Shown here: piece after piece, positions 23,415 through 35,971 of the stretch
Layout: each line of letters begins with the position of its first letter
How positions within the stretch are numbered: position 1 is the stretch's first letter
From: Chimonanthus salicifolius
Taxonomy: Eukaryota > Streptophyta > Magnoliopsida > Laurales > Calycanthaceae
Direction of reading: 5' to 3'
DNA: 64,000 nt
Assembly: GCA_013350335.1 (NCBI GenBank)
Contig: CM023540.1
Span: 28,499,175-28,563,174 of the forward strand
Translations under genes and position numbers: made by a program
Notes under the pieces: generated by a model
Databases searched by the model: none
What the model saw: the letters and a program-made list of their open reading frames with translations, nothing else
Told to the model about the DNA's origin: nothing

Positions 23415-24584
23415 ATATAATCTAGACATAGAACTCACTAAATGAGATGGTGATGAACTTGTTTGAATGATCTTTCTTTCAATCATAGTATTTTTGTATT
23501 GATAACATACTGAATAAATTACCATTCTAATATATTTAGAGTGTCCATCCTAATACGGGCGTTATTTTTTAAGAGACATGGGTTTTAGTGAGCTTCTATT
23601 TTGCCCCTCATCTATCCGCATAAATCGGTTACTCATTGGTACAGCAATGAGTGAACTGATTCACTGAAAAAAATGAACTGATTTTTACGAATGGAGGTAT
23701 AGTGAAAAATTCGAAAAATCTGTATCTATTAAAAGGGGATGACCTTATTAAAATGGGCACTCTATATTTATTATCACTCTTGTAAACCCAAAATTTCATT
23801 TTTATTCTATACTTTCCTCTCTTTTCATTTTCTCTTGGAGTTGCAAGAGGACAAACCGACAAAGAATAAAGTCCGCATTAGCAGCAGCGTGCAAGGAGGA
23901 AGAAGGAAGGGAAAGGTCGCTGACTTTATTATAATTTTGTTTTTCTCCTTTGACATTGGTTATTTTAAATGGTTGCTACATAATTAAATTTATTTTAATG
24001 ATTGATAAGTAATTTATTTAAAGAAAGAAAAGTCTTAGAAACATTAAAATAATTAAGTCAAAACAGCCCCAAAAAAGTAAAGAAGCCTAGAACCCGGATT
24101 TACATTTAAAGTTAAGCACTCGAAGGTACACAAAATAAATTACTATGATATCTTATTTCTTGATTTCAGGACGTATTCAATTTTCCTAATTTCATAATTT
24201 TAAAGTACAAAATTTATAAAATTTAATCGTGAAAATTTCTAAAATAAATGTTTTGAATAGTTTTGTTGATAAAAATAAGACGTAGTATCTGAATGTTTAA
24301 AAACATTAAGAGAATATATATTATTTCAAGTATGTAATTATTTAATTTTTTTTTTAAGACTCGTTAAAAAAAATTATACTTGAATATAAGTCTAAAAATG
24401 ATCTTACTCATATTTTCAAAGGCTACAAAAGTTAAAGGATTAAAATATAATTTAAAGTAATTAACTATTTCAAGAGATAAAAAATCATGACTTCGATTGA
24501 TCTAAAGTGATTTTTAGTGGAATGTAAAAAAAAAAATTCAAGAGAAGATGAAAAGAGAAAAGGAAGTGACAGTAGAAATTGAGA
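23415..24584. other. intergenic, nothing recognised
   Basis: AT-rich spacer. A short open frame at 23739-23987 does not resemble a known protein. Confidence 0.5.
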
Positions 24585-26320
24585 CGTAAAAAGAAGATGG
24601 ACGTGTAATTAAGAGGGAATTTCTTTAATTCTTTTGATACGATTTTTAAAGTTAAAAATTATATTATTTTCACTTAAAATCAGTCATGGAGTTCATAAAA
24701 TTCAGAGTAAATGAATTTTGATACATTCTTTATAGAAATCGATCGAGAAATGACTTCATTTGAAAATCACATTTTACAATAAATTTAGGCGCCCCATTTA
24801 GACACCAGGGTTTTTTGTTACCAGACACCCATTTTCAAAATTTTCGATGAAATTACCATTTTACCCTCCCGCTTTAAATCCTTCAAATGATTCTACCGTT
24901 CATTTTTGAATCATTCGAATGATTCTGATCATTCGAAGGATCAGCCACAGTTATAAACTGATCCTTCGAATGAATATAATAATAAATAATAAAATTTTAT
25001 TTAAAACTTTAAAGTTATTTTCTAAGCACTGTGTACTTCCAAAATTTTTCAAATTGAATATCCGGACTAATTACGATAACATTATAAAAATACTTTAACA
25101 CTTCAAAGTCTTTTGACACTTCCAAATGCTTAAAATACAGTGTTTTACAAATAAGGGTATCCCTAGGCTGTGCCCAAAACATATTTGAAAGTGTCAAAAG
25201 ACCTTGAAGTGTTAAAATATTTTTATCAGGTTATCGTAATTAGTCCGGATATTCAATTTGAGAAATTTTAGAAATACACAGTGCTTAAAAAATAACTGTC
25301 TATGTTTTAAAGAATATTTTATTATAGCATAGTCAACATAGACAGTTATTTGTTAAGCACTGTGTATTTCTAAAATTTCTCAAATTACATATCCGAACTA
25401 ATTACAATAACCTGATAAAAATACTTTAACACTTTAAGGTCTTTTGACACTTCCAAATGTGTTTTGGGCATAGCCTAGGGATACCCTTATTTGTAAAACA
25501 CTGTATTTTAAGCATTTAGAAGTGTCAAAAGACTTTAAAGTGTTAAAGTATTTTTATCAGGTTATTATAATTAGTCCGGATATTTAATTTGAGAAATTTT
25601 AGAAATACACAGTGCTTAACAAATAACTGTCTATGTTGACTATGCTATAATAAAATATTCTTTAAAACATAGACAATTATTTTTTAAGCACTGTGTATTT
25701 CGAAAATTTTTCAAATTGAATATCCGGACTAATTACGATAACCTGATAAAAATACTTTAACACTTCAAAGTCTTTCGACACTTCCAAATGTGTTTTGGGC
25801 ACAGCCTAAAGATACCCTTATTTGTAAAACACTGTATTTTAAGCATTTGGAAGTGTCAAAAGACTTTGAAGCGTTAAAGTATTTTTATCATGTTATCATA
25901 ATTAGTCTGGATATTCAATTTGAAAAATTTTAGAAATACACAGTGCTTAGAAAATAACTTTAAAATTTTAAATAAAATTTTATTATTTATTATCATATTC
26001 ATTCGAAGGATAAAAGATATCCTTTCGAATGATTCTAATGATTCGAAGGATCAGTTATAACTGTGGCTGATCCTTCGAATGATTCAAAAATAAACGGCAG
26101 AATCGTTAGAAGGATTTAAAGTGAGAGGGTAAAATGGTAATTTCATCGAAAATTTTGAAAATGAGTGTATGGTAACCAAAAAAAAGAGAGGCGCCTAAAT
26201 TTATTCAAACGAATTTTTTTCAATCGATAGAATGCGGCGTTCTTAAATATAAAGGTAAAAGTGTAATTTCTGTCAATTTTTATCTGTATAGCTCCCCTTA
26301 ATAAATTTGTCTTTTGATTG
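24585..26320. mobile_element. element of the 44-kb foldback family (type C), split by FB2
   Basis: The left part (about 24600-24779) matches half of a type C palindromic unit. Shared words include GAGTTCATAAAATTCAGAGT, ATGAATTTTGATACATT and GATCGAGAAATGACTTCATT. The right part (about 26204-26310) matches the right end of the element at 43.95-45.03 kb. It runs TCAAACGAATTTTT, then GCGGCGTTCTTAAATATAAA, then GTGTAATTTCTGTCAATTT. The two parts become continuous in the type C order once FB2 is removed. Confidence 0.65.
24788..26195. mobile_element. large foldback element FB2 with three palindromic modules
   Basis: A 1.41-kb inverted repeat starting and ending GGCGCC, flanked by identical octamers TAAATTTA (24780-24787 and 26196-26203). 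The outer arms carry TTCGAATGATTC and GATCCTTCGAATG hairpins and the end module TTTCATCGAAAATTTTGAAA. Inside are three palindromic units of about 290 bp (about 25013-25310, 25346-25640 and 25672-25968), related to those of FB1 but with different outer ends. The spacers between units are inverted copies of each other (TATTTTATTATAGCATAGTC and reverse). No transposase is encoded. Confidence 0.85.
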
Positions 26321-26799
26321 CCTCCCATTTCAATAGAAACCTCTTTTGGTGGCAGAGGCAGAGAGAGGTTCCTAGCCTTGGCCTATCTTTCATGCTTCCT
26401 TTCTCGTGGATGTTTATTTGGTAATGAGCCCTTCCATAAATTAAGCTAATTAATTTCAAATTCTGTAAACATTATTGTAGATCCATAATGAAAACCCAAT
26501 TGTTGGACCCAAATCAGTCCATCGTCTGGGTGAACCAGTACGCGATGACCTTTGACGGCTTGCTTAGTATTGATGGTTAGGGTTTCTTTGCCCATAAAGT
26601 GAGAATTTAGATTTGATTTACGTTCAATTTCAATAAAGGGCCACTCTCCTCAAACTAAAACTCCGAAGGACTACTACGGTGAGACACCTGAACACCTTCT
26701 GTCATAAAAAAAATAATAATTACTTTATAATTTATCGGTTATTTGGAAAAGACCAAGTTTCAAAAGTTTTCAAGAGTTTCAAAGTTGATGCTCAAGGTG
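26321..26799. other. intergenic, nothing recognised
   Basis: Spacer without a supported gene or element. Confidence 0.5.
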
Positions 26800-27012
26800 C
26801 AAGGGTAGAAATATCGCCCGAGATATCTCGTATCGGCTGAGATATCTCGGGTTTTGGACGCCCGATATATTTCGGCCAATACGAGATATATCGTCTGTAC
26901 GGGCAAGATCTCGGCCGATACGACCAAGATTTGACTAAAAAAAGAGAAAGAGAGAGAGAAATATCGGCTGATATTCGTGGGACTAAGATCTCCAGCGATA
27001 TTTCTACCCCTG
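26800..27012. mobile_element. hAT-type MITE of the ATCGGCCGAT family
   Basis: Ends CAAGGGTAGAAATATCG and CGATATTTCTACCCCTG form inverted repeats, so the subterminal CGATATTTCTACCC is well preserved. The interior has CTCGGCCGATAC, GAGATATCTCGG and a GA-rich run. The flanks show only a weak octamer match, so the insertion looks old. Confidence 0.7.
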
Positions 27013-28566
27013 TTAAAGATTGCATTGTTCTGATACTATTTGGGCCCAGATTTAAAAAAAAAAAAATTAACAAAGTTGGGTCTGTCAAACAATTGAATTT
27101 TTTGGAATAAAACTTAATATTTCGTATTATTTGCATATTACCACCCTAAATAGTAAAAGTGTCAACTGATATTTCAAAGTTTTGCCCTTTTTTCTTCGGA
27201 CCAGTCCACGTCACTTAATGGAGTTGTTCATGGGCCATAATTTAACCCCAGACATGATTCGTTGAATGGGCCGACAACTACCCAAGCCCTTCTCATGGTC
27301 CACAACAGAAAAAAAAAAATCGATATAGAGATTTGAGTCCATAGTATAACCCTATTAAAGATTACGAGGATTCCGATAAGGGGCTTGATGTACTTGTCTT
27401 TTTTAATGAGAATTCTAAGACCCCCAACTCTCTCTAAATATAAAAGCATTGAGTAAAACTTCGGATGCTCACAGATCTCTGCAAACCACAGGCATTAGGT
27501 TATTTTTTATTTTTATCATTGAATAAAAGACAACTCTAAATTTATTTTCTATAAAAAAATATGTTGTAGTTTGAAGTCAGTTCATCATCATCCCCACCAT
27601 TCAAATATTTCCTTACTGCAATTTCTTGGGTCTTTTGTTGATTTTTATGTTCATCCGATTGCTGATATTGGACCAATTGGTCGAATCTGCCATTGTTTAA
27701 TCCTCTTTTATTATTGAATATTCCACCAAAAAACTCGTGGATCGTTTGTCCAAAAGCTTGTGCAATCCAACCCATTTTCATTGGACCAAATTTTGAAGCC
27801 TAAACCATATTTGAGCCTAGAATCAAGCTGTCTTCAGCCCATCAGTAAATTATTTCGTCTATTTCTTTGAAGACTACGTTGTCTAAGTCTCTTAACCACC
27901 CGACTAATATTTGGAGTATGTGCGAATCTCTCTCCCTATCCATACGTACCGAATATTATTTCTTCTATTCCTGTTGAACTCATTAAGCCAAACTGAGCTC
28001 TAATTAGAGAGTTCTAATCACCTATATACCCACGCCCAGATCATTCGGCTAGCAAGCTAAATTTTATTGAAGCCAAGAAAATCATTGGGCCCAAATCTAT
28101 ACCACCTGGGTCTTGGACCCCCATGGATCAGGTCTCAGCCCAGTATAAATGGATCGGGCTTGTGCTAAACTTAGTGATGCCCATTAAGACAATGAGTGGC
28201 TAAAGGTAATTCATTGTTGAACTTAGATGAGGAAATTTACTGAGTGACGAATATAAATGAATGTTCACAGTTTAAATTAATATCTTTTTAATTTTTATTT
28301 GACTTTACATTAAAATTTAAAATCTGATTAGTCATTTGTTTTTTTCCTTGTGAGTGATTGTATATGGCTTTAAATTACATGGGTTAATGGTAAAGATGGC
28401 TTGTAAGTGTTAGGCTGTCGGCCATAATCAACGTAATTATAAAAATGAATTGACCATCTGTTGTGTATATTATTATTTTGCATATTAATATATAAATATT
28501 GATAGATTTATTAGAATATTTTTTCTTAAATATGTAGCACATAAAAATCACTTCTATTATAATAAT
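27013..28566. other. intergenic with one uncertain short frame
   Basis: No gene is firmly supported. A 79-codon minus-strand frame at 27542-27781 starts with ATG and has a more protein-like composition than its surroundings: N-terminal MGWIAQAFGQTIHEFFGG, then a polar Gln/Asn/Asp-rich part. I do not recognise it, and no intron or promoter supports it. Confidence 0.4.
27542..27781 (-). CDS. unrecognised 79-residue candidate small protein
   Basis: An ATG-initiated frame with an amphipathic or hydrophobic N-terminal 20 residues followed by a polar stretch (QYQQSDEHKNQQKTQE) and an acidic GGDDDE patch. No family is recognised. There are no neighbouring exons, and the frame may be chance. Confidence 0.15.
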   Translation of the reverse strand: MKMGWIAQAFGQTIHEFFGGIFNNKRGLNNGRFDQLVQYQQSDEHKNQQKTQEIAVRKYLNGGDDDELTSNYNIFFYRK

Positions 28567-28574
28567 AAGTCACA

Positions 28575-28759
28575 ATAAATCAACATGGGTGTAACTCAAT
28601 TGGTTGTCTCCCGCCTTAGGAAGCAGGAGGTTAGGTTGCAAGTTCGAGCCGCCATGGCCTAACCTTAGGTGCCCTAGGAGTAGTGGGCTCACCCGTGGGG
28701 GTTTTACGCTGTGTATTCTGCGGTTTTTCACACGTAAATTCAAAAAAGAAAAAAGAAAA
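28575..28759 (+). mobile_element. tRNA-derived SINE with target-site duplications, copy 4
   Basis: This is the best-preserved copy. A-box-like GGGTGTAACTCAATTGGTTG, B-box-like GCAAGTTCGAGCCGCC, body GGAGTAGTGGGCTCACCCGT and an A/G-rich tail (from 28741) are all present. Octamers AAGTCACA at 28567-28574 and 28760-28767 flank it exactly, supporting retrotransposition by target-primed reverse transcription. Confidence 0.85.
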
Positions 28760-28767
28760 AAGTCACA

Positions 28768-29854
28768 TTTTTAAATTTTTCAAAATTTCATCAGTTTAAT
28801 TTTTTATTTTTTTTTTAATATTTACAACTTTATAAAACATAGCGTATAAAGATGATTTTTAGTGAACTTTAGACGTGAATAATGACCTCAACAAACCCAT
28901 AATTATCTTATTTAATAGACGCTATATCTAAAATTCTAAATGTGTGAAAAGTTTAGATTTGGGGCTGCCAGGGAATTTTGTGTTAATACTTAATAGTTTG
29001 ACATTAACAGATTAAAATAAAGCAAAGAACTATTATGAACATTAACAGATTAAAATAAAATCTAGCATTGATAAAATTAAAGATTCCGTTAATACTCCAC
29101 TGAGCCCCGTAGATCTTCTCATACACAAAGGACTAAATCTCGATTGATACGTAATATATCTGCAGAGATATCTTGGCCTCCAGGGTTTATATACGTATAT
29201 GGGAAATGATTTAGTATAAGACATCATAATATAATAAAATTTAAGACTTTTACACCTTCACCTTCTATTTCAAAAAGTTTTATTTTCAAAAATTCAAATT
29301 TCATCGATGAATAACGAAGATGCAGGGTCTCATTTTAGGTAACATAAGTTCATTAGCCTTTACCCGACCTAAAGAAGGTGCATAAGTTGAGCCCGTTGAT
29401 AGAGTAGTGAACTTGGATCAACTTTTTATTAAAATTATTATGATTTTAAGCTAAGTGCTAGGTATCGTGAATTTTGCCTTAAATGATGAATCTGACTGAC
29501 CTAACTCAAAAAAAAAAAAAAAAAGATTTGGGTCTCTTGAATAAAAAAATTAAATCTACTCGACAAGTCTATGTCTGAATTTTCTATATCTCAATATGCT
29601 TACAAGAAAGAGAAGCCCATTTATCTTGTATTTTTTTTTATTAATAAATCTTCTTTCATTTTCCAATTTTTTAGATGAAGTTGAGCAAGATTGGGTTAAA
29701 TAAATAAAATCTGAGTTGAGTTGCGTCAGTAATTAAAAAAAAGTGGAATCGTATTGGATCAGGAACTCAGAATGAGTTAGACATAAAATCTATTATTATC
29801 TATAGCCTACCAAACCTAGTTAGATCCATTGCTGCCCTTACTATATGCCAATAA
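28768..29854. other. intergenic with a decayed MITE
   Basis: No gene recognised. At about 29128-29190, CTCGATTGATACG, GAGATATCTTGG and CAGGGTTTATATAC suggest a strongly decayed ATCGGCCGAT-family MITE. Confidence 0.45.
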
Positions 29855-30056
29855 GGTTGCGTTGGATGGTAGTAAATTTTCCAAAAGTGGAAAACCAATT
29901 ATAAATATCCTTTACCTTAAAAGTGTTTTCAAAATTGAGACCGGTGAAGTAAATAAAGGTAAAATTCAGATTTTTTACCTTTTATCCTTTAGTTACCAAA
30001 CAAAGATATAAAGAGGTAATACCTCATTCTCCTTACGCCCCTCATCCAAACACAGC
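29855..30056. mobile_element. MITE with GGNTGCGTTTGGATG ends
   Basis: Left end GGTTGCGTTGGATGG pairs with right end CATCCAAACACAGC. The same terminal words border related elements at 58760 and 61867. About 200 bp, no coding capacity. A 60-codon frame inside is not thought to be a gene. Confidence 0.55.
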
Positions 30057-31428
30057 TTAAGCGTAAGCGATCATATTAGACTTGAATTTTAAATTTCAGC
30101 TTAAATTTATTAAAAATAAAAATTAAATTTTAGATTAGATTAAAATATTAGCCGAAAATTTTGACCAAATTAAAGACCCAAAATATTAAATTTCACCCAT
30201 ATCCTCTATCCTCCATTCAAGTCAAACCAATAGAAGTGAGACACCGACTTCCCCATTCAATCTCTTGCCCCATAAACAAAACCTCATCAAACTAAGATAT
30301 GAAGCCCATAGCCCTCAGTCCCTTACCATATCCCCCACAATAATATAATAAATTCATGGCACAATTCCCAACACTTGTTTCTTTCATTTAAAGGTGACAT
30401 GTGAAAAGGAAGAATGAACATGGAAGTTGATAGCCTTGATATTAAATTTATAAGCCACGTGAAACAGACTCAACATGGCTTGAGAAGTTGGCAAGCATTT
30501 AAGTGGCTGTTTGCTTGTTGTAGACACGGGGAGCGATTGTTTCATCCCGTTCATACTGACACTACTTTAAGCCATTGGACATACCATTCATACTCAATCT
30601 CCTTAAGCCATTGGATTAAAGTCTAATTTTAGTTCATTAAATTTGTAAGTCAGTTTAAAATCCTTTCAATCATGATAGCAGTACTTTTTGTACAAGTTCA
30701 ATCCTTCTAAGTATAAGGTATTCATTAAAATTTGTTGCGGAGCCTGATGGATTTCAGATCGCTTTGTTGGTGAAGAGTCTCACTTGTCAGTCTGACACAT
30801 TATGAGTTGAGCATTAGTCTCATGTTGAAAGAATAAACATTCAAAATCCTATTTTTTAAACAGTCAAAACGAACAATATCATACTTCAAAAAATCAATTC
30901 TACATCAGATTTATGGAAAATATAATTCACTAACTTCAAAATTACTTCGATATAAGAAGGATTATAATAATCTTTTCAATGTGAATTGTTCATGTGAGGG
31001 GATGACAAAAGAATAAAATGGGTCAATGCCGGATTAGGTAAAAAGATACGGCGTTGGTCGAACGTTGAAAGTTTAAGGGCTTGGTTCCAACTTCCAACAA
31101 GGCTACAAGATCTAATGGAAAGGACAGCTTTACAATTAAAAAATATATGGTGCGTTCCTCATTGGTTCCAATAGTGGCAGATCCTCATTTCATGTAATTA
31201 TTACTTGATTCAAAAACTTGTTTGAGGATGGATGAGATTAGAAAGTACAATACTTTAATACTAACTTAGATTTGATTCAATTTGATTTCTTACATATCAT
31301 TTATTATTCATCCATGATAGAGTCACTCATGATGAATCAAAATCCTTAACCTTTCCCTCCATATATCTCGTGGGTGTCTCAAAATTTAATCTCTTTTTGA
31401 TAGAATCTATCTACATCTAGCTTTTTAA
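30057..31428. other. intergenic, nothing recognised
   Basis: AT-rich spacer without a supported gene or element. Confidence 0.5.
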
Positions 31429-31698
31429 TAGAGGTGAAACTGAAGTCGGATTGAGAAGACAGAAATCTGCATGGATTTCGAGTCATGTTCAGTTGCGATA
31501 TTTTGAAGTTAATCCAACTCGATCAAATCCGACCTAACTCAACTAAAATAGGTACAAAGTGCAGGTCAGGTTAGAATTCAAGTTGAGTCGGGTCGGGGTC
31601 GAGAATTTTGGGTCAGAAGTTCAGGTAGGATTTTATATTTTATTGACTCGAGTCGAGTTGTGTTTTAAGAAACCCAATCCTATCCGATTTCAACTCTA
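31429..31698. mobile_element. hAT-like MITE rich in GGGTCGGG
   Basis: Inverted ends TAGAGGTGAAAC and GATTTCAACTCTA. Flanking octamers CTTTTTAA (31421-31428) and CTTTTGAA (31699-31706) match at 7 of 8, consistent with hAT. The interior is built of GAGTCGGGTCGGGGTCGAG-like words and their complements (CAACTCGATC, CGACCTAACTC). Related elements lie at 37.4, 45.1 and 48.3 kb. Confidence 0.75.
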
Positions 31699-31706
31699 CT
31701 TTTGAA

Positions 31707-34195
31707 TTTATTGTAATTTTATCTTTATCTTTATTTTAAATTTCCACTCATCTTGTTATTTAAAATTTTCAATCTAGATATATTAGATTTAATTATAAAT
31801 AAATCATTTGATCTCTCATTTTGTGAGAGAGACCGATTTTCACGTGGTATCAGTATGATCCTGGAACAATTTTGTTTTTCACACTTTTTATAATTTTTAT
31901 CTAAAATCTCTCGTATTTATATAGAAAAAAAAAACTCAAAAGATAAAGAATTTATATATGGTAATGATATACAACTTTATAAAATTTGAAACTGTAATAT
32001 AATCGATGAAGGCATGAATGCCACTTCAGTAGTGGAACATCAATGCGGGTGGCTTTTCACTTTTCGGGATCCATCCAATTTCGTCATTTCCTTTTATCAA
32101 ATCGAGGAAAAGTATAAACTAATCAAACTTATTTTAAAATAAATTCAAGCGGTTAATTTTTTTTTTGTTTAGATTTAAGATTTTATAATATTTATTTGAT
32201 GTATTATTAATACTTAATTGAATATAATAGAAACAATATTTATTTATTAATTTGTTTACTCATAAATAAAAAAATTGCATGTCAATGAACTTTGTTTTTA
32301 GCAAATTTAATAGCCTTTGTAAGAAAAACATTAATGATACCTTTCTTTAAAAAAAAATACATTTCACTTTATGTAAAATACCTCTTAAACTAGTAGTTTA
32401 TTAAAATTTAGTATTGAAAGCACTTGTGTCATTTTACATAAAATAATGATGCAATATATGTTATCAAACTATATATACAAAGTTAATTGAAATTTAACAA
32501 AGTTATTTGAAATATGTTGATTTTTTTGACAAAATTTGACAAATTTCAATCGTTAATTTTTTTAAGTATGAATAACTATTTATATTTATATTTCGACCTA
32601 GACCTTGCCAATAATTTTTACCAAAATCTAACCTTTTAATCCAAATTTGTAAGCGCTTGTTATAAAAGAAATGGAACAAAGATGAGAGGAATTAGGGCAC
32701 AAAGGCTAAAGCACATAAAGTAGCGAGTCTATCTCCAAGGGCTCACAATTATAAATTATTGACCATTTGTGAAAACTTTGGTGGAGTTCTTACGGGTAAT
32801 AATTTCGGTTGGGCCAAAATATACGCCGACATGTTGATATCATCTTGATAAATCGGTTGAGCTCACGAATGAATCATTTAAAAAAAAACTCAATAATATT
32901 TAATGATATCGGCCGATATAGTGTATGTAAAATTCATACCTTCGTTAAACATGAGTTGTAGAAAATGTTAATTATTGTTAAATTTGAGCATCATTATTAT
33001 GCTCTTCATTAAAAGGAAAGAAAATGATAAAGTGAGAATCCAAAAACTAACTCACTTTCTTCTGTTGTCATTTTCTTTAAAACTCAGTTATTTATTTTTC
33101 TATGAAATACTTCAATCACTTACCGACACATAGCAATCTCATCTACATTCCCTCCATGGGCTTCCAAATCATCAATTCTCCCATGAGAAATATATTAATC
33201 TAAAATAATTATTGAATAAAGATCTATAAAAATACTTACAATAATCTTTATAAATATTTGATTATCAATGATCAATAGAACATTTAGCATAACTCAAAAT
33301 GAAGAGGAATAACTATTGGGGGTCGTACAATGCTTTTATCATAGTGTGACCTTAGACAAAAGGCTGAGAAAGGTATTGTCCTTCCTTTATCGTACGATTC
33401 TTCATTGCTTCTCATAAGAAAGAAGATGCAATAATATGGACTATTACGTAAATGATGCATTTGACATAAAATAATGCAATTTCATGTTAATTAAAATGAT
33501 ATGAATCATTTAATCCTTAATCAATTCAAGAGAATAATTTTTTAAATCTTAAAATAAATGTAAACTCCAAATTAGAAGAATAAATATTATTCTGGTGGCT
33601 AAGATTGCCTCAAATCGACGGGGAACTCCCACAATTAATAAAGTGGTGATAAGCGGCGGATTAGTCCCGCCTAGTCGATGCTCCTAGGCAAGTCTCATTG
33701 TGTCTAGGATAGATAAGGTTCAAGTAGGAGTAACGTGTTGATAAAGATTTATTATATTGTATGATATTCTATCTGTGAGTTAATGAGGAAGAGTGGATTT
33801 TTAATTTTTCAATTTTCATATCTACTCATTTATTTTTGTTTTAATATACATTTGTATGTAATATTAAAAATAAAACTATTTTAATAAATTTAACTTAATC
33901 TAAACTTTTTTAGTAAAGTGAAAACTGAAAACTCATCTAGATCTTCGAATCCACTCCACTAAATGAAAAGCATCCACTCCACTAAATGAAAAGCTTGCTC
34001 AGTTGAACCCCTATCATATTCACATGTTTTTCGACCGTCAATTAAATATCGTCGCTAAACAATGGTGGGCCACAGCAATATTGAGTGATTCCAGAAGTGG
34101 GTCCCCCAAATGTGAAAGCAGTGAAAGATTGGGCTCACATCCAATCATTGTAGAGAAATTTGCTCCAATTTATATGCTATTCTTTTAACTGTCCC
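31707..34195. other. intergenic with a decayed MITE
   Basis: No gene recognised. At about 32800-32930, AAATCGGTTGAGC and one perfect ATCGGCCGAT (GATATCGGCCGATATAG) mark a decayed MITE. A 23-bp phrase (CCACTCCACTAAATGAAAAG) is tandemly repeated at about 33952-33993. Confidence 0.5.
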
Positions 34196-34392
34196 ATTAT
34201 CCAAAGCAGTTGTCAGAATCAATATGTTCAAGTCGCTTACACTGTGGACCCCACTGACCAAAGAAACATAACTTTGCGTTTAGAAAAAAGGTATAGTGAT
34301 CCAGCGATGCAGGAGCAGCATGTGCAGTCCTCATTGCAGAAGGACCGTCCGTATGATGGGCCTGATGTTGTGGTCAAGATTGATTGATTCAC
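34196..34392. repeat. extra copy of the bHLH gene 1 downstream flank
   Basis: This matches 34748-34970 in order: GTCAGAATCAA, then AGAAACATAACTTTGCGTT followed by AGAAAAAAG, then GTGATCC, then TCATTGCAG, AGGACCGTCC, GGGCCTGATGT and AGATTGATTGA. The same flank is recognisable downstream of bHLH gene 2 at about 52490-52640. So the gene 1 3' flank was locally duplicated with about 355 bp between copies. No exon 2 sequence is present in this extra copy. Confidence 0.75.
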
Positions 34393-34747
34393 ATTTTTTA
34401 AATTCTTGATTATTTTCAAATTTTTAGATTTTTTTAATTTAATACACACTGCCTTTAGCTTTAGAATTTTATATAATATTTAAAACATAATAAAAATACT
34501 AATAAAATAAACTATCAATTTGAAATTTATCAATATTTTGCCAATAATTTATCAAAAATTTATTAAAATATTATCGTGATATTACTACTTATCATCAACT
34601 TATTAAAAATTTACATCAGTGTCAATAAACTTCAGTATATTAACAAATTAATTGATATTTTAATGATAAAATATAATTAATTTAGAAATATGAAAGATAT
34701 TTATGATCAGAGAAACATAACTTTAACCCAAGATGTCCTTTTTTTCA
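34393..34747. other. spacer between duplicated flanks
   Basis: A/T-rich spacer separating the two copies of the bHLH 3' flank. It is made largely of ATTAATAAATTTATC-like words. No feature recognised. Confidence 0.5.
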
Positions 34748-34967
34748 GCAATGGTCAGAATCAACAGGTTCACGTGCCTCTAAGATGTGGACTCAAATCG
34801 AAGTGATCAGAGAAACATAACTTTGCGTTAGAAAAAAGAAAAAAAAAAAAAAAGGGGAGAGAGTGATCCGAGGAATGTTATGTAGGAGCAGTTTATGTGC
34901 GTGATCATTGCAGGAGGACCGTCCATCTGGTGGGCCTGATGTCGTGGGGTCAGATTGATTGAGTCAA

Positions 34968-35971
34968 TCAGTCAACTTGGTTAAACGTCCTCTTCAGTGA
35001 CGATGGTTTTCTTAGCTTGTGCAGCTTCCACGCAAGATCCTGCAGTCTCTGCTTAAGCATTGGAGGTGATCGATCTAAGCCGTTCATAATCTGCTATAAA
35101 ATAAAAAAAGGAAAATAAAAGAAAATAGTTAAAACACCCTACATTTTCTCTATAAAATCAAACATATTATAATGGTTAAAAAAACTGACATTTTATTGTT
35201 TACAGACACTTTTGTCTAAATTGATAGAAACCCAGTGAGATTATCTTCATTTTTATGGAAAATAGAATGAATGATATGATTTTTTATTTTGTTTCAAGTT
35301 TAAAAAATAATAATAATAAATAACAATGAGGGCATTCTCAGTTCATCCCTTAAAGATTTTATTATAAAATTTGTCCATTTCTCAATCTACCAGTTCTTAA
35401 TCATTACTTCATTGGCCAGAAATTTCACCTTGCTTTCGGAGTGGTGGAGAAGCTTGCAACCGTCGCGGAAATGGGTGGAGCGAACAAGGGCGAGTTGGTG
35501 TGCCTCAAGCTCGTCGAGTACGGCGGAGAGGAGCAGAGCCTGGGAAGTTCCTTTGGTGTCCGTCAGCGACACGTTCACTCTGTCGCCCCGGACCCGGATC
35601 GCCACCGACGAGGACGGATCGGGGGCGACTCGGATGTCGCAGTCGCTCGTCTCCGACGAGTCCGAGTTTCTGTCCGACGAGATATGCAATGCAGGAGCAG
35701 GTGACTTTTCGGGCGCATCCATTCGGGTCTGCAGAGATCGTAGCCGAGCCGCTGCAATGGGTATGTACTTGATGATCTCGTCCAAGATGGCCGACTGTTC
35801 CTTCCGGACGGTGCCGGCGTTTGGAAGCAGCCCGTGCAGTGACAGGAAGAGGTCCCGCATCGACTTCCGCCTCTCTCGTTCCGCCAACTTGTGCCTCTCT
35901 CGAGCATCTACTCCTCCACTTCCGGATTTGTTCTCACCACCCTTCAATGTACCCAAATCTCCCCGTTCCAT
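34968..35971 (-). CDS. bHLH transcription factor, gene 1 (two coding exons)
   Basis: Exon 1 is 35429-35971 (181 codons) and exon 2 is 34968-35090 (40 codons plus TGA), joined across a 338-bp intron with donor AAG|GTGAAA and acceptor TATAGCAG|ATTATG; phase 0. The predicted protein is 221 residues. The basic region includes His27, Glu31 and Arg35, the H-E-R pattern of G-box/E-box binding, and helix-loop-helix runs to about residue 81. After a Ser-rich linker, residues 110-181 and the exon 2 segment resemble the C-terminal ACT-like dimerisation fold of plant bHLH proteins. Exon 2 adds GLDRSPPMLKQRL and LAWKLHKLRKPSSLK. Exon 2 is supported by the same structure in gene 2. It is a nuclear regulator; targets and subgroup are unknown. 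TATA boxes lie just upstream (36013-36066). Confidence 0.9.
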
